The notes under the pieces are model-generated. The model was not told the DNA's origin. It worked only from the letters and a program-made list of their open reading frames with translations, and ran no database searches. Shown piece by piece: positions 1-7,006 of a stretch of 10,449 nt of DNA. The DNA comes from Myxococcales bacterium (lineage in GTDB: Bacteria > Myxococcota > Polyangia > Fen-1088), in the NCBI GenBank assembly GCA_003155465.1, contig PMCR01000333.1, positions 1 through 10,449 on the forward strand, written 5' to 3'. Made by a program: the position numbers and the translations under genes. Every line of letters begins with the position of its first letter. The stretch's first letter is position 1.

Positions 1-45
1 TCCGGAGCCGATGCAACGGGCATCAACCTGACCCTCGGCCCCTGA
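1..45 (+). CDS. 3' end of a carboxypeptidase-regulatory-like repeat protein (partial)
   Basis: The first 45 bases read in frame 1 as SGADATGINLTLGP and then TGA. This matches the end of both repeats in the next gene (SGADVTGIALTM and SGADATGVDLIL), so it is the C-terminal strand of the same beta-sandwich domain. The gene begins outside the window. It is the upstream copy of a tandem pair: the 67-nt spacer that follows also resembles the spacer after the next gene. By homology the product should be a secreted lipoprotein, but its signal peptide is not visible here. Confidence rests on the exact match of frame, motif and stop position. Confidence 0.8.
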   Translation, partial: SGADATGINLTLGP

Positions 46-112
46 CTCTTGGCTTTCCCGTGGACGACCGGAGAACAAGTTGTGAACCTGATTACAGTGT
101 GAGGGTAGTCCA
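46..112 (+). repeat. Duplicated intergenic spacer, copy 1
   Basis: This 67-nt spacer aligns with the 68-nt spacer at 725-792. Both start after a CCC/CCC-TGA-like gene end with CTTGGCTTT-(T/C)-CC, contain TTG(T/C)GAA in the middle and finish with GTA-x-(x)-CC directly before ATGAT. GAGGG at 101-105 is the Shine-Dalgarno site of the following gene (7-nt spacing to ATG 113). I see no convincing -35/-10 pair or sigma-54 site. Confidence 0.55.
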
Positions 113-724
113 ATGATGGTCACGAGGACATTTGGCGCTCGGTGGGACTTAGCTATCGCTATGTTTGCGGGGTTGCTATTCCTTGGCGGGTGTAAAGCAA
201 AGCCGCACGGCATCTCAGGGACCGTGCGCGATGACGGTGGAATGGCACTTTCCGGAGCCGCGGTCATCCTCCGCTCTGGCGGCGGAGTTGCCAACGGGAC
301 AGTGACGACGGGAAGATCCGGCACCTACAGTTTCAGCAACATCAGCGACGGAACCTGGTCTGTCCAAGCAACCAAGTCTGGCTACAATGCGTCTGCGCAG
401 CGGTTCGTGACGATGTCTGGAGCCGATGTGACTGGCATCGCCCTGACCATGACGGCGGCACCACCGCCGCACGGCATTGCGGGGAGAGTGCGCAGCAGAG
501 ACGGGACGGCTTTGTCAGGGGCCACGGTGATCCTCCGATCGGGAGGAGGGGTAGCAAACGGCACAGTGACGACAGGAAGCTCCGGAGCCTACAGCTTCAG
601 CAATCTCAGCGATGGGTCCTGGTCAGTCCAGGCCACCAAGTCCGGCTACAGTGCGTCCTCACAAGAGTCGGTGAAGCTGTCCGGCGCGGATGCAACCGGA
701 GTAGATCTGATCCTCAAGCCCTGA
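113..724 (+). CDS. Lipoprotein with two carboxypeptidase-regulatory-like domains
   Basis: The 203-residue product is a predicted outer-membrane or surface lipoprotein. Residues 1-26 form a type II signal peptide: basic n-region (R5, R10), hydrophobic core AMFAGLLFLGG, lipobox ending at C27. The mature part is two copies of an 88-residue unit (H32 to A115 and H120 to P203) of the carboxypeptidase-regulatory-like fold. Each has the hallmarks G-x-V-x-x-x-x-G-x-x-L-x-G-A-x-V, T-T-G-x-S-G-x-Y-S-F-S-N and W-S-V-Q-A-T-K-S-G-Y. Such domains are transthyretin-like beta-sandwiches that usually act as spacers or adhesive modules in exported proteins; no catalytic domain is attached here. The start at 113 has GAGGG at 101-105; M2 is equally possible. 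The gene sits in a tandem array with a relative whose end lies at 1-45. Specific function is unknown. Confidence 0.85.
   Translation: MMVTRTFGARWDLAIAMFAGLLFLGGCKAKPHGISGTVRDDGGMALSGAAVILRSGGGVANGTVTTGRSGTYSFSNISDGTWSVQATKSGYNASAQRFVTMSGADVTGIALTMTAAPPPHGIAGRVRSRDGTALSGATVILRSGGGVANGTVTTGSSGAYSFSNLSDGSWSVQATKSGYSASSQESVKLSGADATGVDLILKP
206..457 (+). repeat. Internal coding repeat, unit 1 (period 264 bp)
   Basis: Encodes residues 32-115, the first regulatory-like domain. It aligns without gaps to 470-721 at an offset of exactly 264 bp (88 codons). I count roughly 60 of 84 residues identical. Many of the DNA differences inside the conserved SGGGVANGTVTTG segment are silent, so protein sequence has been held while DNA drifted. 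Confidence 0.85.
470..721 (+). repeat. Internal coding repeat, unit 2 (period 264 bp)
   Basis: Encodes residues 120-203, the second regulatory-like domain, paired with 206-457. The two units are joined by a four-residue Ala/Pro linker (residues 116-119). Confidence 0.85.
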
Positions 725-792
725 CGCTTGGCTTTTCCTCGCTGGCCACCAGAGTGCACATTGCGAAACCGATCCTAAGGCAAAGGTACCCA
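725..792 (+). repeat. Duplicated intergenic spacer, copy 2
   Basis: This 68-nt spacer is the second copy of the element at 46-112, with matching ends and a similar middle. It leads into a different type of gene, although both genes begin ATGAT and encode a lipobox Cys at residue 27. AAAGG at 782-786 gives the Shine-Dalgarno site for ATG 793 (6-nt spacing). Confidence 0.5.
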
Positions 793-2454
793 ATGATCCT
801 CGCTCATCCATCTAGTTTTCGCGGTGGATTCTCAATTCTGGCTCTGGCAGGGCTGGTACTTCCGGCCGCATGTGGCTCAAGCAGCTCTCCCCAACGGGAT
901 GCGGGCGGAAGGGCGGCAGGGGCGCCTTGTGATGCGACAAGCCAGTGTGCCTACCCTTTGGGCTGTATCGAGTACGTGTGCAGGGGCCGGGACGCCGGAT
1001 CATTCGTCTCCGATGCAATTTCACGGGACGGCGCTGCGGTTGCGGACGCATTCAGTTCGACCACGTGGTCCGAGGCTGGAAAACCGGAGGCCCCGTCCGT
1101 CGATGGGCTCGCCGCTGCTGTGGTTGATTCCCTTGACGGTGGCGCATTGGCGACCGACACTTCTTCCGACGGTGGCTCACTGCTGGCCGACAGTTCCGTC
1201 TCAGGTGCGGGGGCCGAGGCGGGAATCCCTGAAGTCCTCCCCGGCGACACACCGCTAGTTCCGAGCCCACGGGACGCAGGGGACGTCTCCGTCGCTTCCC
1301 CGGATGCACCGGTTATCGACGGGGAGCGGGATACCCCGATCACCGACGGTCCTCTGGATGCCGCGTTCCCCGATGGTCCCCAAGAGGCCTCGATTTGCAG
1401 CGCAGCTACCTGCCCCAACGGCTGCTGCTCACAGGGTACCTGCATCGACACGCCCACCGCAGGCCAGTGTGGCGCCGCGGGAACTACTTGTCTTGCCTGC
1501 AACTCTGCCGTTGCCGACACCTGCACGGCGGGATCTTGCATGTGTGGTGCCAGCCAAGCCTGCGTTGCCCCGAAGACATGTGTATCAGGGGTGTGTCGCT
1601 CACCCTGGTCGCCAATGACCAGTCCCACCACGTTTGGCCTCCACACCGTGTGGGGCACCGGTTCCACCGATGTCTACGCAGGCGGCGAAGGTGGCGTGAT
1701 CATCCACTACGATGGCGCGAACTGGACTCCCGTCCAAGATGCCGATGTCGTTTCCCCCTATTCGGTCAAGTCGATCAGTGGCTCGGGACCGAGCGATGTG
1801 TGGGCCGCAACGAGCGACAACCGGCTGCTTCATGGGCCCGCCGCAAAATGGTCGAGCACCGATCCGTGCCCAGAACCCGGCAGTTTCCACCCGGAGTTCT
1901 CCGCCCTCCAGGTCTTCTCGGCCGGGGAAGCCATCGCCGTCCACTTCGACCAGGGCACGATTTGCCAGCAACGAGGAGGCATCTGGCAACCCTCCAGCCT
2001 GGTGCTCCAGTTTGACTCTGGTTTCCAGGACGTCTGGGGCACCGGCCCGAACGACATCTTCGTGGTGGGTTCCAGACGTCTCGCACACTTCGACGGCCTG
2101 AGCTGGAGTGTCGTCGTGGAGAACGTCTCGGCAGTAGCTCTCTGGGGTAGCAGTAGCACCGATGTTTGGGCGCTCGGCGGCCCCTACGGCGGTCTGAAAA
2201 ACAGCGGTCTCCGGTACGGAGGCAGTCAATGGTCGGTTGTCTCCGCAGCACCTGGAGCGGTCGAGATTTGGGGGTCGGGGCCGAACGATGTCTACGCGGT
2301 CGACACGGGGTACTCGATATGGCACTACGATGGCAAGGCCTGGTCCGAAATCAAGACACAGGCGACAAGCAGCCTCAATGCAATATGGGGGAGCGGCCCC
2401 ACTGATGTCTTCGCCGTTGGTGATAAGGGGACCATTCTGCACTGGACGCCATAA
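793..2454 (+). CDS. Cys-rich lipoprotein with WGSG-type propeller repeats
   Basis: The 553-residue product is a predicted surface lipoprotein. In order: type II signal peptide with lipobox LPAAC (C27); a Cys-rich motif GAPC-x5-QC-x5-GC-x4-C (residues 44-63); a low-complexity Asp/Ala/Pro/Ser linker (about 68-198); a second Cys-rich block with 12 or more Cys (202-268); then six repeats of the type WG(S/T)G-x-x-D(V/I)(Y/F/W)AVG-x-x-G-x-I-x-H-(Y/F)-DG-x-x-W (about 286-553). The repeats should fold as a beta-propeller, a common layout in myxobacterial secreted proteins of unknown role. ATG 793 is preferred over an in-frame GTG at 754: it has AAAGG six nt upstream, and it lies exactly 1678 bp before the paralog's ATG, with the N-terminal modules in the same register. 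The fourth blade region (449-482) is imperfect. The ligand is unknown. Confidence 0.85.
   Translation: MILAHPSSFRGGFSILALAGLVLPAACGSSSSPQRDAGGRAAGAPCDATSQCAYPLGCIEYVCRGRDAGSFVSDAISRDGAAVADAFSSTTWSEAGKPEAPSVDGLAAAVVDSLDGGALATDTSSDGGSLLADSSVSGAGAEAGIPEVLPGDTPLVPSPRDAGDVSVASPDAPVIDGERDTPITDGPLDAAFPDGPQEASICSAATCPNGCCSQGTCIDTPTAGQCGAAGTTCLACNSAVADTCTAGSCMCGASQACVAPKTCVSGVCRSPWSPMTSPTTFGLHTVWGTGSTDVYAGGEGGVIIHYDGANWTPVQDADVVSPYSVKSISGSGPSDVWAATSDNRLLHGPAAKWSSTDPCPEPGSFHPEFSALQVFSAGEAIAVHFDQGTICQQRGGIWQPSSLVLQFDSGFQDVWGTGPNDIFVVGSRRLAHFDGLSWSVVVENVSAVALWGSSSTDVWALGGPYGGLKNSGLRYGGSQWSVVSAAPGAVEIWGSGPNDVYAVDTGYSIWHYDGKAWSEIKTQATSSLNAIWGSGPTDVFAVGDKGTILHWTP
862..1053 (+). repeat. Paralogous N-terminal module, copy 1
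   Basis: Codons 24-87 align without gaps to 2540-2731 (offset 1678 bp). Over residues 36-87 I count 42 of 52 identical. At the DNA level, 955-1004 matches 2633-2682 at 49 of 50 positions, with the only difference at 983. Confidence 0.85.
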
Positions 2455-2462
2455 AGAGGAGG
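2455..2462 (+). promoter_or_regulatory. Shine-Dalgarno AGAGGAGG
   Basis: A near-perfect ribosome-binding site starts on the base after the preceding TAA and ends eight nt before ATG 2471. It fixes that start and rejects the in-frame upstream ATGs that lie inside the previous gene. With only 16 nt between genes it indicates co-transcription. Confidence 0.85.
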
Positions 2463-2470
2463 ACCATTCA

Positions 2471-3586
2471 ATGGATTTTCGTCTGCCGTCTGGGACCTCA
2501 CGGTCGTTGTCAGTCGTCGCGTTGTTCGGGTTGGTTTTCCCGGCCGCATGTGGGTCAAGTAGCGCTCCGATGTGGGATGCGGGCGGAAGGCCGGCAGGGG
2601 CGCCGTGTGCCGCGACGAGCCAGTGCGTCGAGCCTTTGGGCTGTATCGAGTACGTGTGCAAGGGCCGGGACGCCGGATCATTTGTGGCCGAGACAATCTC
2701 GCGGGACGGCGCTACGGTTGCGGACACGTTCAATTTGACTGCTGAGACAAATCAGCGAGAGACTGCCGCAATGGCTGACGGGAGCATGGTCGGAGTTGCT
2801 GACAGCGTCCCATCGCCAAAGGCGGACGCAGGCATGCCAGATTCCAGCCTAGACAGGCCGGGGTCGGTTGATTTTCCCTCGCCACCGTCCGATGTGGCTT
2901 TTAGCGATGGACTATCTGCTCCGGATTCAACGTCGGCGAACCCCGACTCGTCGTCGGATGGCGGCAATCCATCGGACACAGTGGACCAGAGGGTCCTCGA
3001 CGCAGAAACTGTCGACACCTCGGCGTCCCCCGTTGATGGGCCGTCACCCGACGCGACCGGAACAGTTGATGTCCCGACCAGTTCAGATGCAGTCCCCTGC
3101 GTGGTCGGGGGCGCTTGCCTGGTTCCCGGCACAACCACCTCCGAGGGTGCAACCTGCGCAACGAACGGACAGATCTCCTGCACGGGCAGCAATGGCACGC
3201 CCGAGTGCCAGAACACTGGCTTCCCTCGCACCTGCTCGATCACCATGAACAGCGACGGCACGATCGCCTGGTACGGCCACAGCAACCAAACATATTGGAA
3301 CCCGAGTGTGTCAATATCCATTCCCGAGGGGAGCGTCGCCACCGGCGTAGCATGCGCCGCGACCTATATGGGGGTATCTTGGGGGCCGCGCTACTTTCCT
3401 TGCCTCGCGAAGTCCTCGCGGCTAGGCGCTCAGCTCCTTTGTGGCAGCGACAGTTCAGTCACGGGGACGGTCTGCTGTTCCTGCGCCGGCGTGGATCGTG
3501 ACACCTTGGCGGCATGCGTGGATGACGTTGCAACTCCCGCACCCGTCGGCGTCGTCCGGCAAATATTCGTTCTGCCATGCCAGTAG
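2471..3586 (+). CDS. Cys-rich lipoprotein sharing the upstream gene's N-terminus
   Basis: The 371-residue product is a predicted lipoprotein with lipobox FPAAC (C27). Its first 87 residues parallel those of the upstream gene: signal peptide, GAPC-x5-QC-x5-GC-x4-C motif (44-63), then ISRDGATVADTF. An Asp/Ser/Pro-rich linker follows (about 88-205). The C-terminal domain (about 209-371) is unrelated to the neighbour's propeller. It has around 14 Cys, including a CCSC cluster at 335-338, plus W/Y/G-rich segments such as AWYGHSNQTYW, and ends LPCQ. I do not recognise this domain. The Cys content implies disulfides in an oxidising compartment. The gene follows the propeller lipoprotein by 16 nt with a strong Shine-Dalgarno, so the two are probably made together and exposed on the same surface. 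Confidence 0.82.
   Translation: MDFRLPSGTSRSLSVVALFGLVFPAACGSSSAPMWDAGGRPAGAPCAATSQCVEPLGCIEYVCKGRDAGSFVAETISRDGATVADTFNLTAETNQRETAAMADGSMVGVADSVPSPKADAGMPDSSLDRPGSVDFPSPPSDVAFSDGLSAPDSTSANPDSSSDGGNPSDTVDQRVLDAETVDTSASPVDGPSPDATGTVDVPTSSDAVPCVVGGACLVPGTTTSEGATCATNGQISCTGSNGTPECQNTGFPRTCSITMNSDGTIAWYGHSNQTYWNPSVSISIPEGSVATGVACAATYMGVSWGPRYFPCLAKSSRLGAQLLCGSDSSVTGTVCCSCAGVDRDTLAACVDDVATPAPVGVVRQIFVLPCQ
2540..2731 (+). repeat. Paralogous N-terminal module, copy 2
   Basis: Codons 24-87 of the second lipoprotein, paired with 862-1053. Similarity stops near codon 88, where the low-complexity linkers begin and the two proteins diverge completely. Confidence 0.85.
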
Positions 3587-3592
3587 CGGGAG

Positions 3593-3632
3593 GCAATTCG
3601 ACCGCCGGGCGAGGATTCGTTTGATGAATTGC
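3593..3632. terminator. Possible bidirectional terminator hairpin between convergent genes
   Basis: The 87-nt gap between two convergent genes (3587-3673) contains a perfect 7-bp inverted repeat, GCAATTC at 3593-3599 and GAATTGC at 3626-3632, with a 26-nt loop. There is no T-tract and the stem is short, so the call rests mainly on position. Nothing else is seen in the gap. Confidence 0.25.
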
Positions 3633-3673
3633 AGGGAAGTGACCCCGCGAAACAACTCGGTCGCCCCGCGCCC

Positions 3674-5023
3674 CTACTCATAGTCAAACGGATGCCCCAG
3701 CCTGAACCACGCCACCACCGTGGGATAGCTCTTGCCGAGCAGGGACATCGACTGGGTCCGGTAGCCCACGGTCCACAGGTTGATGAGCTGCGGATTGCCG
3801 GCTGGGTCCCTCTTCGTGTCCACGATGCCGATGTGGTCGTAGGGCGTGCCGTTCACGATGCCGGTGTCGAGCACTACGATGTCGCCCGGCTGCAACTCGC
3901 CCGCAGGCCCGATGGCGCCGATGGCAGCGTGCGCGCGCAGATAGGGCACGATGTTGCGCACGCGCCGGTGATCCAGGGACGGGTTGGGCACCTCGCCGCG
4001 TCTGCCGTAGCGGCGCGGGTGCAGCAGGCGGTCCTCGTAGATCAGGGCCTGCAGGTCGATGCCTGCTGAACGCAGCGCTCGCACGACGATGTCGCTGCAC
4101 ACGGCCTGGCCAGGGTCGATGTCGCCGCCGGGGAATGACAGCGTGGCTCCGCGCATGGCCTCGTGGGTGTAGATCGCGGGGGCCTGCAGTTGCGCCTGTG
4201 CGCCTGCAAGTACGGCCGCGGCCAGGTAGTTCGGCTCGTTCAGTCGGGTCTCATCCGCGGCGGAGGCGTAAACTTCGACACGTGTGCCCTTGCCGACGCG
4301 GTCGAACAGTGCGACGACGTCGGCGTCGTCGAGCGCCAGGCAACCGAGCGTCCAGTCGCGGCCCGAGCCGCCGCCGTGGATGTCGATGACACTGCCCAAG
4401 GCCGTGTGCTGAAGCGGCAATTGCCCGGCGCGCACCGCCCGCACGATGCGCAGGTAGACGTCGCGCTTGATCAGGCCGGCGGCCAAACCGCGGCGCGCGT
4501 CCTCGGCGTTGGGGTACGACACGCGCAGCCCGCGCGCGCCGGAAACGTCGTCCTTGGGCACAGCCTCGACCGCGGCGATGTAGAAGCGGCCCTCGGGTGT
4601 GGCCATGTCGCCCAGGCGTTGCTTGTCGCCCGCAGGCGCCTGCCAGGCGAGTCCCATGCGATAGGTCGCCTCCACACGTTCGCCATTGAGCAAGAACAGC
4701 TTGCGCTCCTTCTTCCACGCCTTGATCCACACATTCGACACCAGAGCCGCGGGCAGCCAGCCTTCGCGATCGACTCCTAGCCGCACGTGCTGCCAGCCGC
4801 CTTTGGTTTCCAATATGGTCACACTCTCGTTGGCGTCGGCCTCGTCGAGCACGCGCGCGCTGGCCGAGGGCGACGCTCGCAAGGGCGCCGGCCGCAGCGT
4901 GTACGGACGCGCCTGCGCCGGGGCCGCGACGGCAAGCAGCGCCAAGGCGCACAGGAATGCGCTGGTCGGACGCGCCTTCATCGGACCGAGGTTTCGCGGG
5001 TTGGGCCTACTTCCGGTTCGCAT
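3674..5023 (-). CDS. Secreted SH3 - L,D-transpeptidase (YkuD) - DUF1287 fusion
   Basis: The 449-residue product should act on peptidoglycan in the periplasm. Residues about 16-38 are a Sec signal peptide ending APAQA. A bacterial SH3-like domain follows (about 40-95: PLRASPSASARVLDE, GGWQHVRL, REGWLPAALV). The YkuD domain (about 98-252) carries TPEGRFYI and the catalytic signature IDIHG-x-GS-x-R-x-WTLGC, with H216, R222 and C228. The last third (about 295-449) matches DUF1287, a family I recall as related to NlpC/P60-type enzymes: VCSDIVVRALR (C309), DHRRVRNI, LQPGDIVV and DHIGIV (H397). YkuD enzymes make 3-3 crosslinks or attach proteins to peptidoglycan; the DUF1287 activity is not known to me. 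ATG 5023 has AGGA (complement of 5031-5034) 7 nt away; ATG 4981 would give a tighter signal peptide but no clear Shine-Dalgarno. It is second in an operon, 12 nt after the kinase-like gene's stop. Confidence 0.88.
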   Translation of the reverse strand: MRTGSRPNPRNLGPMKARPTSAFLCALALLAVAAPAQARPYTLRPAPLRASPSASARVLDEADANESVTILETKGGWQHVRLGVDREGWLPAALVSNVWIKAWKKERKLFLLNGERVEATYRMGLAWQAPAGDKQRLGDMATPEGRFYIAAVEAVPKDDVSGARGLRVSYPNAEDARRGLAAGLIKRDVYLRIVRAVRAGQLPLQHTALGSVIDIHGGGSGRDWTLGCLALDDADVVALFDRVGKGTRVEVYASAADETRLNEPNYLAAAVLAGAQAQLQAPAIYTHEAMRGATLSFPGGDIDPGQAVCSDIVVRALRSAGIDLQALIYEDRLLHPRRYGRRGEVPNPSLDHRRVRNIVPYLRAHAAIGAIGPAGELQPGDIVVLDTGIVNGTPYDHIGIVDTKRDPAGNPQLINLWTVGYRTQSMSLLGKSYPTVVAWFRLGHPFDYE

Positions 5024-5035
5024 CGGAATTTCCTG

Positions 5036-6853
5036 TCACCCAGGATTCCTGGGTATGTCGAGCAACAACTTCAGCCCGCCGAGAGCGCTGTCCTCGACGC
5101 GGGCTTCGCCATGCAGGCGGTGGACCGTCTGGAGCACGAGTTGCAGCCCCGTGCCGGCCGTCTCCCAGATCCGGCGTCGCTCCTCCGCCGGCATGCCGGC
5201 GCCACTGTCGCTGACGGCCACCTGGACCGTCGGAGCGCGCGGATCGCCCACCAGATAGGCCTCGACCTGCACTGTGGCTGGGCGCACCGTCGCCCCGGCC
5301 TGCGCGGCCCTTGCCGCGTTGTCGAGCAGGCTGCCGAACATCTGCTCCAGCCAGTCCCTTGGTGCCACCAGCGTCAGCGAGCCGCGGAGGGCAGAATCGC
5401 ACTCGAATTTGAAAGACACCTCGGGGTGGAGATCATGCCGAAGACGAAGCACAACGCTCAGCCAGTCGGCCAGGTTGACGCGAAGGAGGCGGCGAATCTC
5501 GTCGGCCATGGTACGGACGCGTTCGACCAGATCATCGAGGTGCAGGAACTGCTCGCGACCCAGTACCGGAGCTAGCGCCAGGCTCTCGGCCTCGGCGATC
5601 TCCTCAGCCATGGTGGTCTCGCCCAGCTGGCGTAGTATCGGGGCGAGCTGCCGAATGATCTGGAGCGCCACCTCGGATTCGCCCGGGGAGAGCTCGGCCG
5701 GGATGACTCTCGCGATCCGCTCGCGCGAGGTGGCGCTTCCGCGCGGCTGCGTCGGCAGGTTCGCGTACTGGTGCTTGATGATGTTGTGTCGGAGGGCTGT
5801 AACGGCGTTCATGACGTGGGCGGCGACGGCCGGTTCGTACTGAAAATAGAGCCAGAGCTCGTTCGCAAGCCGCTCGTCTACGTGCAGGCGGCTGGCGTCC
5901 ATCTCCGCCTTTGACTCATCCGAGGGCGGCATGAGCAGGAAGGCCTTCACCACCAGCACCCGCTCCAACTGACTCAGGTCATCCAGCCCCCGGAGCATGT
6001 CGGCCATCGCGGACGCGCCTAGCCGTCGCTGCGCGCTGATGCACTCCCAGAGCAGTGCCCGGTTGGGCGTCGGTCCCCGCGCCGTTGTCCGCCTGATGTC
6101 GGCCAGAAGGTCGAAGGAGGCTTTGGCCAGCGCTGGGTCGTCGAAGGTGGCCTGCGCCAGCGTTTCCGGGAAGTCGGTGGGGATGTTCAGGGTGCCCGAC
6201 AGGCCGAGTTCCCGCCGCATCTGCGCGAGCCGCGGGCGCCGCGACAGCGGCTCGGCCCCCAGCGCGGAACGCACGCGGGCCATCAGGGTGAGCGCCGGCG
6301 TTCGGTCCACCACTTCGTGAAGCACTGCCCACACGAGCCCGACCCCGAGCCAGCTGGTGAGCATGAGATTCACGGTCGCGTGGAAGCCCGTGGCCGGGGA
6401 GCGCCAAAGGAACAGGACCAGGGCGGCGAACGCCCCGGCTCCCAGCAGCAACAAGGCACGGAGCAGGCGCCGGAGGAGCGGGGCGTCCGCGAACGTCTCG
6501 CCCGGCAGGTTCGTCCGCTGCAGCACGATCAGCAACGCCACCGCGTGCGGCCAGGCCACCGAGATCCCGAGCGTGGGCTCGCGCAGGCCATCCTGGGCGA
6601 GGAACGCCAGCACGGCCCCCGCAAGGGGCCCAGGCGCCAGGACGAGGAACGCCCCCTCCGGCCGCCCGCGTCTGCGCAGAATTCTCTCGCCCAACTCGGC
6701 CAAAAGGCACGCGCCAACACCCAGCGCGACCCAGACCGCCACCATGTCCCACCCGAACGCCTGCCCTTCCAGCAGGCGCCATAGGATGGCGACCAGGATG
6801 TATTCCACGGCCAGATAGGCCGCAACAGATATGCCCAGCACGAACCGCATCAT
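5036..6853 (-). CDS. Six-TM sensor histidine kinase-like protein
   Basis: The 605-residue product is an inner-membrane protein with about six TM helices in residues 4-182. A long, mostly helical cytoplasmic region (about 185-480) follows, then a HATPase_c-type domain (about 478-601). ATP-site motifs are visible: N box LLDNAARAA (N512), G1 box DSGAG (549-553) and G2 box GTGL (567-570). The F box and usual ATP lid are nearly missing, because G1 and G2 are only 13 residues apart, and G2 reads GTGLQL rather than GTGLGL. No canonical H-E-x-x-x-P box is present; the best phosphoacceptor candidates are H346 and H356 (ALRHNIIKH, somewhat like the LRHD-x-x-NH boxes of AgrC/Spo0B-type proteins). There is no adjacent response regulator. 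It lies upstream of the cell-wall enzyme gene, so envelope sensing is a reasonable inference. ATG 6853 or ATG 6850 could start it; AGG upstream fits 6850 slightly better. A sigma-54-like promoter sits just upstream. Confidence 0.75.
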   Translation of the reverse strand: MMRFVLGISVAAYLAVEYILVAILWRLLEGQAFGWDMVAVWVALGVGACLLAELGERILRRRGRPEGAFLVLAPGPLAGAVLAFLAQDGLREPTLGISVAWPHAVALLIVLQRTNLPGETFADAPLLRRLLRALLLLGAGAFAALVLFLWRSPATGFHATVNLMLTSWLGVGLVWAVLHEVVDRTPALTLMARVRSALGAEPLSRRPRLAQMRRELGLSGTLNIPTDFPETLAQATFDDPALAKASFDLLADIRRTTARGPTPNRALLWECISAQRRLGASAMADMLRGLDDLSQLERVLVVKAFLLMPPSDESKAEMDASRLHVDERLANELWLYFQYEPAVAAHVMNAVTALRHNIIKHQYANLPTQPRGSATSRERIARVIPAELSPGESEVALQIIRQLAPILRQLGETTMAEEIAEAESLALAPVLGREQFLHLDDLVERVRTMADEIRRLLRVNLADWLSVVLRLRHDLHPEVSFKFECDSALRGSLTLVAPRDWLEQMFGSLLDNAARAAQAGATVRPATVQVEAYLVGDPRAPTVQVAVSDSGAGMPAEERRRIWETAGTGLQLVLQTVHRLHGEARVEDSALGGLKLLLDIPRNPG

Positions 6854-6880
6854 ACGCCTGACATGATCGGTTCTTGCTAC

Positions 6881-6896
6881 TGCAACGCTTGTACCA
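6881..6896 (-). promoter_or_regulatory. Sigma-54 (-24/-12) promoter candidate for the kinase-like operon
   Basis: On the minus strand this reads TGGTACAAGCGTTGCA, against the consensus TGGCACG-N4-TTGCW. It has GG-N10-GC spacing, a perfect TTGCA, and mismatches only at C4 and G7. Transcription about 12 nt past the GC would start near 6870, giving a 5' leader of about 17 nt before ATG 6853. Confidence 0.5.
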
Positions 6897-7006
6897 GGGC
6901 GCCACTGGCTGCGGAAAGGCCGATCCCCATCGCCGTCCGGTACGCGGTTTCAGGCTGGAACGCAGATGGGAACGGCGAGAGAGCTGGACAGGGCGAGCAG
7001 CACAGC

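Noticed and set aside
743..758. GG-N10-GC match before the propeller lipoprotein as a sigma-54 site
   Set aside because: Four conserved positions are wrong and the homologous spacer at 46-112 does not preserve it.
754..792. Upstream GTG start for the propeller lipoprotein
   Set aside because: It adds 13 residues to an already complete signal peptide; ATG 793 has a good Shine-Dalgarno and aligns with the paralog start.
2237..2470. Upstream in-frame extension of the second Cys-rich lipoprotein
   Set aside because: It overlaps the previous gene, has no coding character, and ATG 2471 has AGAGGAGG eight nt upstream.
951..2733. Long open frames on the minus strand opposite the WGSG-repeat lipoprotein gene
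   Set aside because: They lack signal peptides, ribosome sites and recognisable domains, and lie opposite well-supported repeats; GC-rich coding DNA commonly leaves the antisense frames open.
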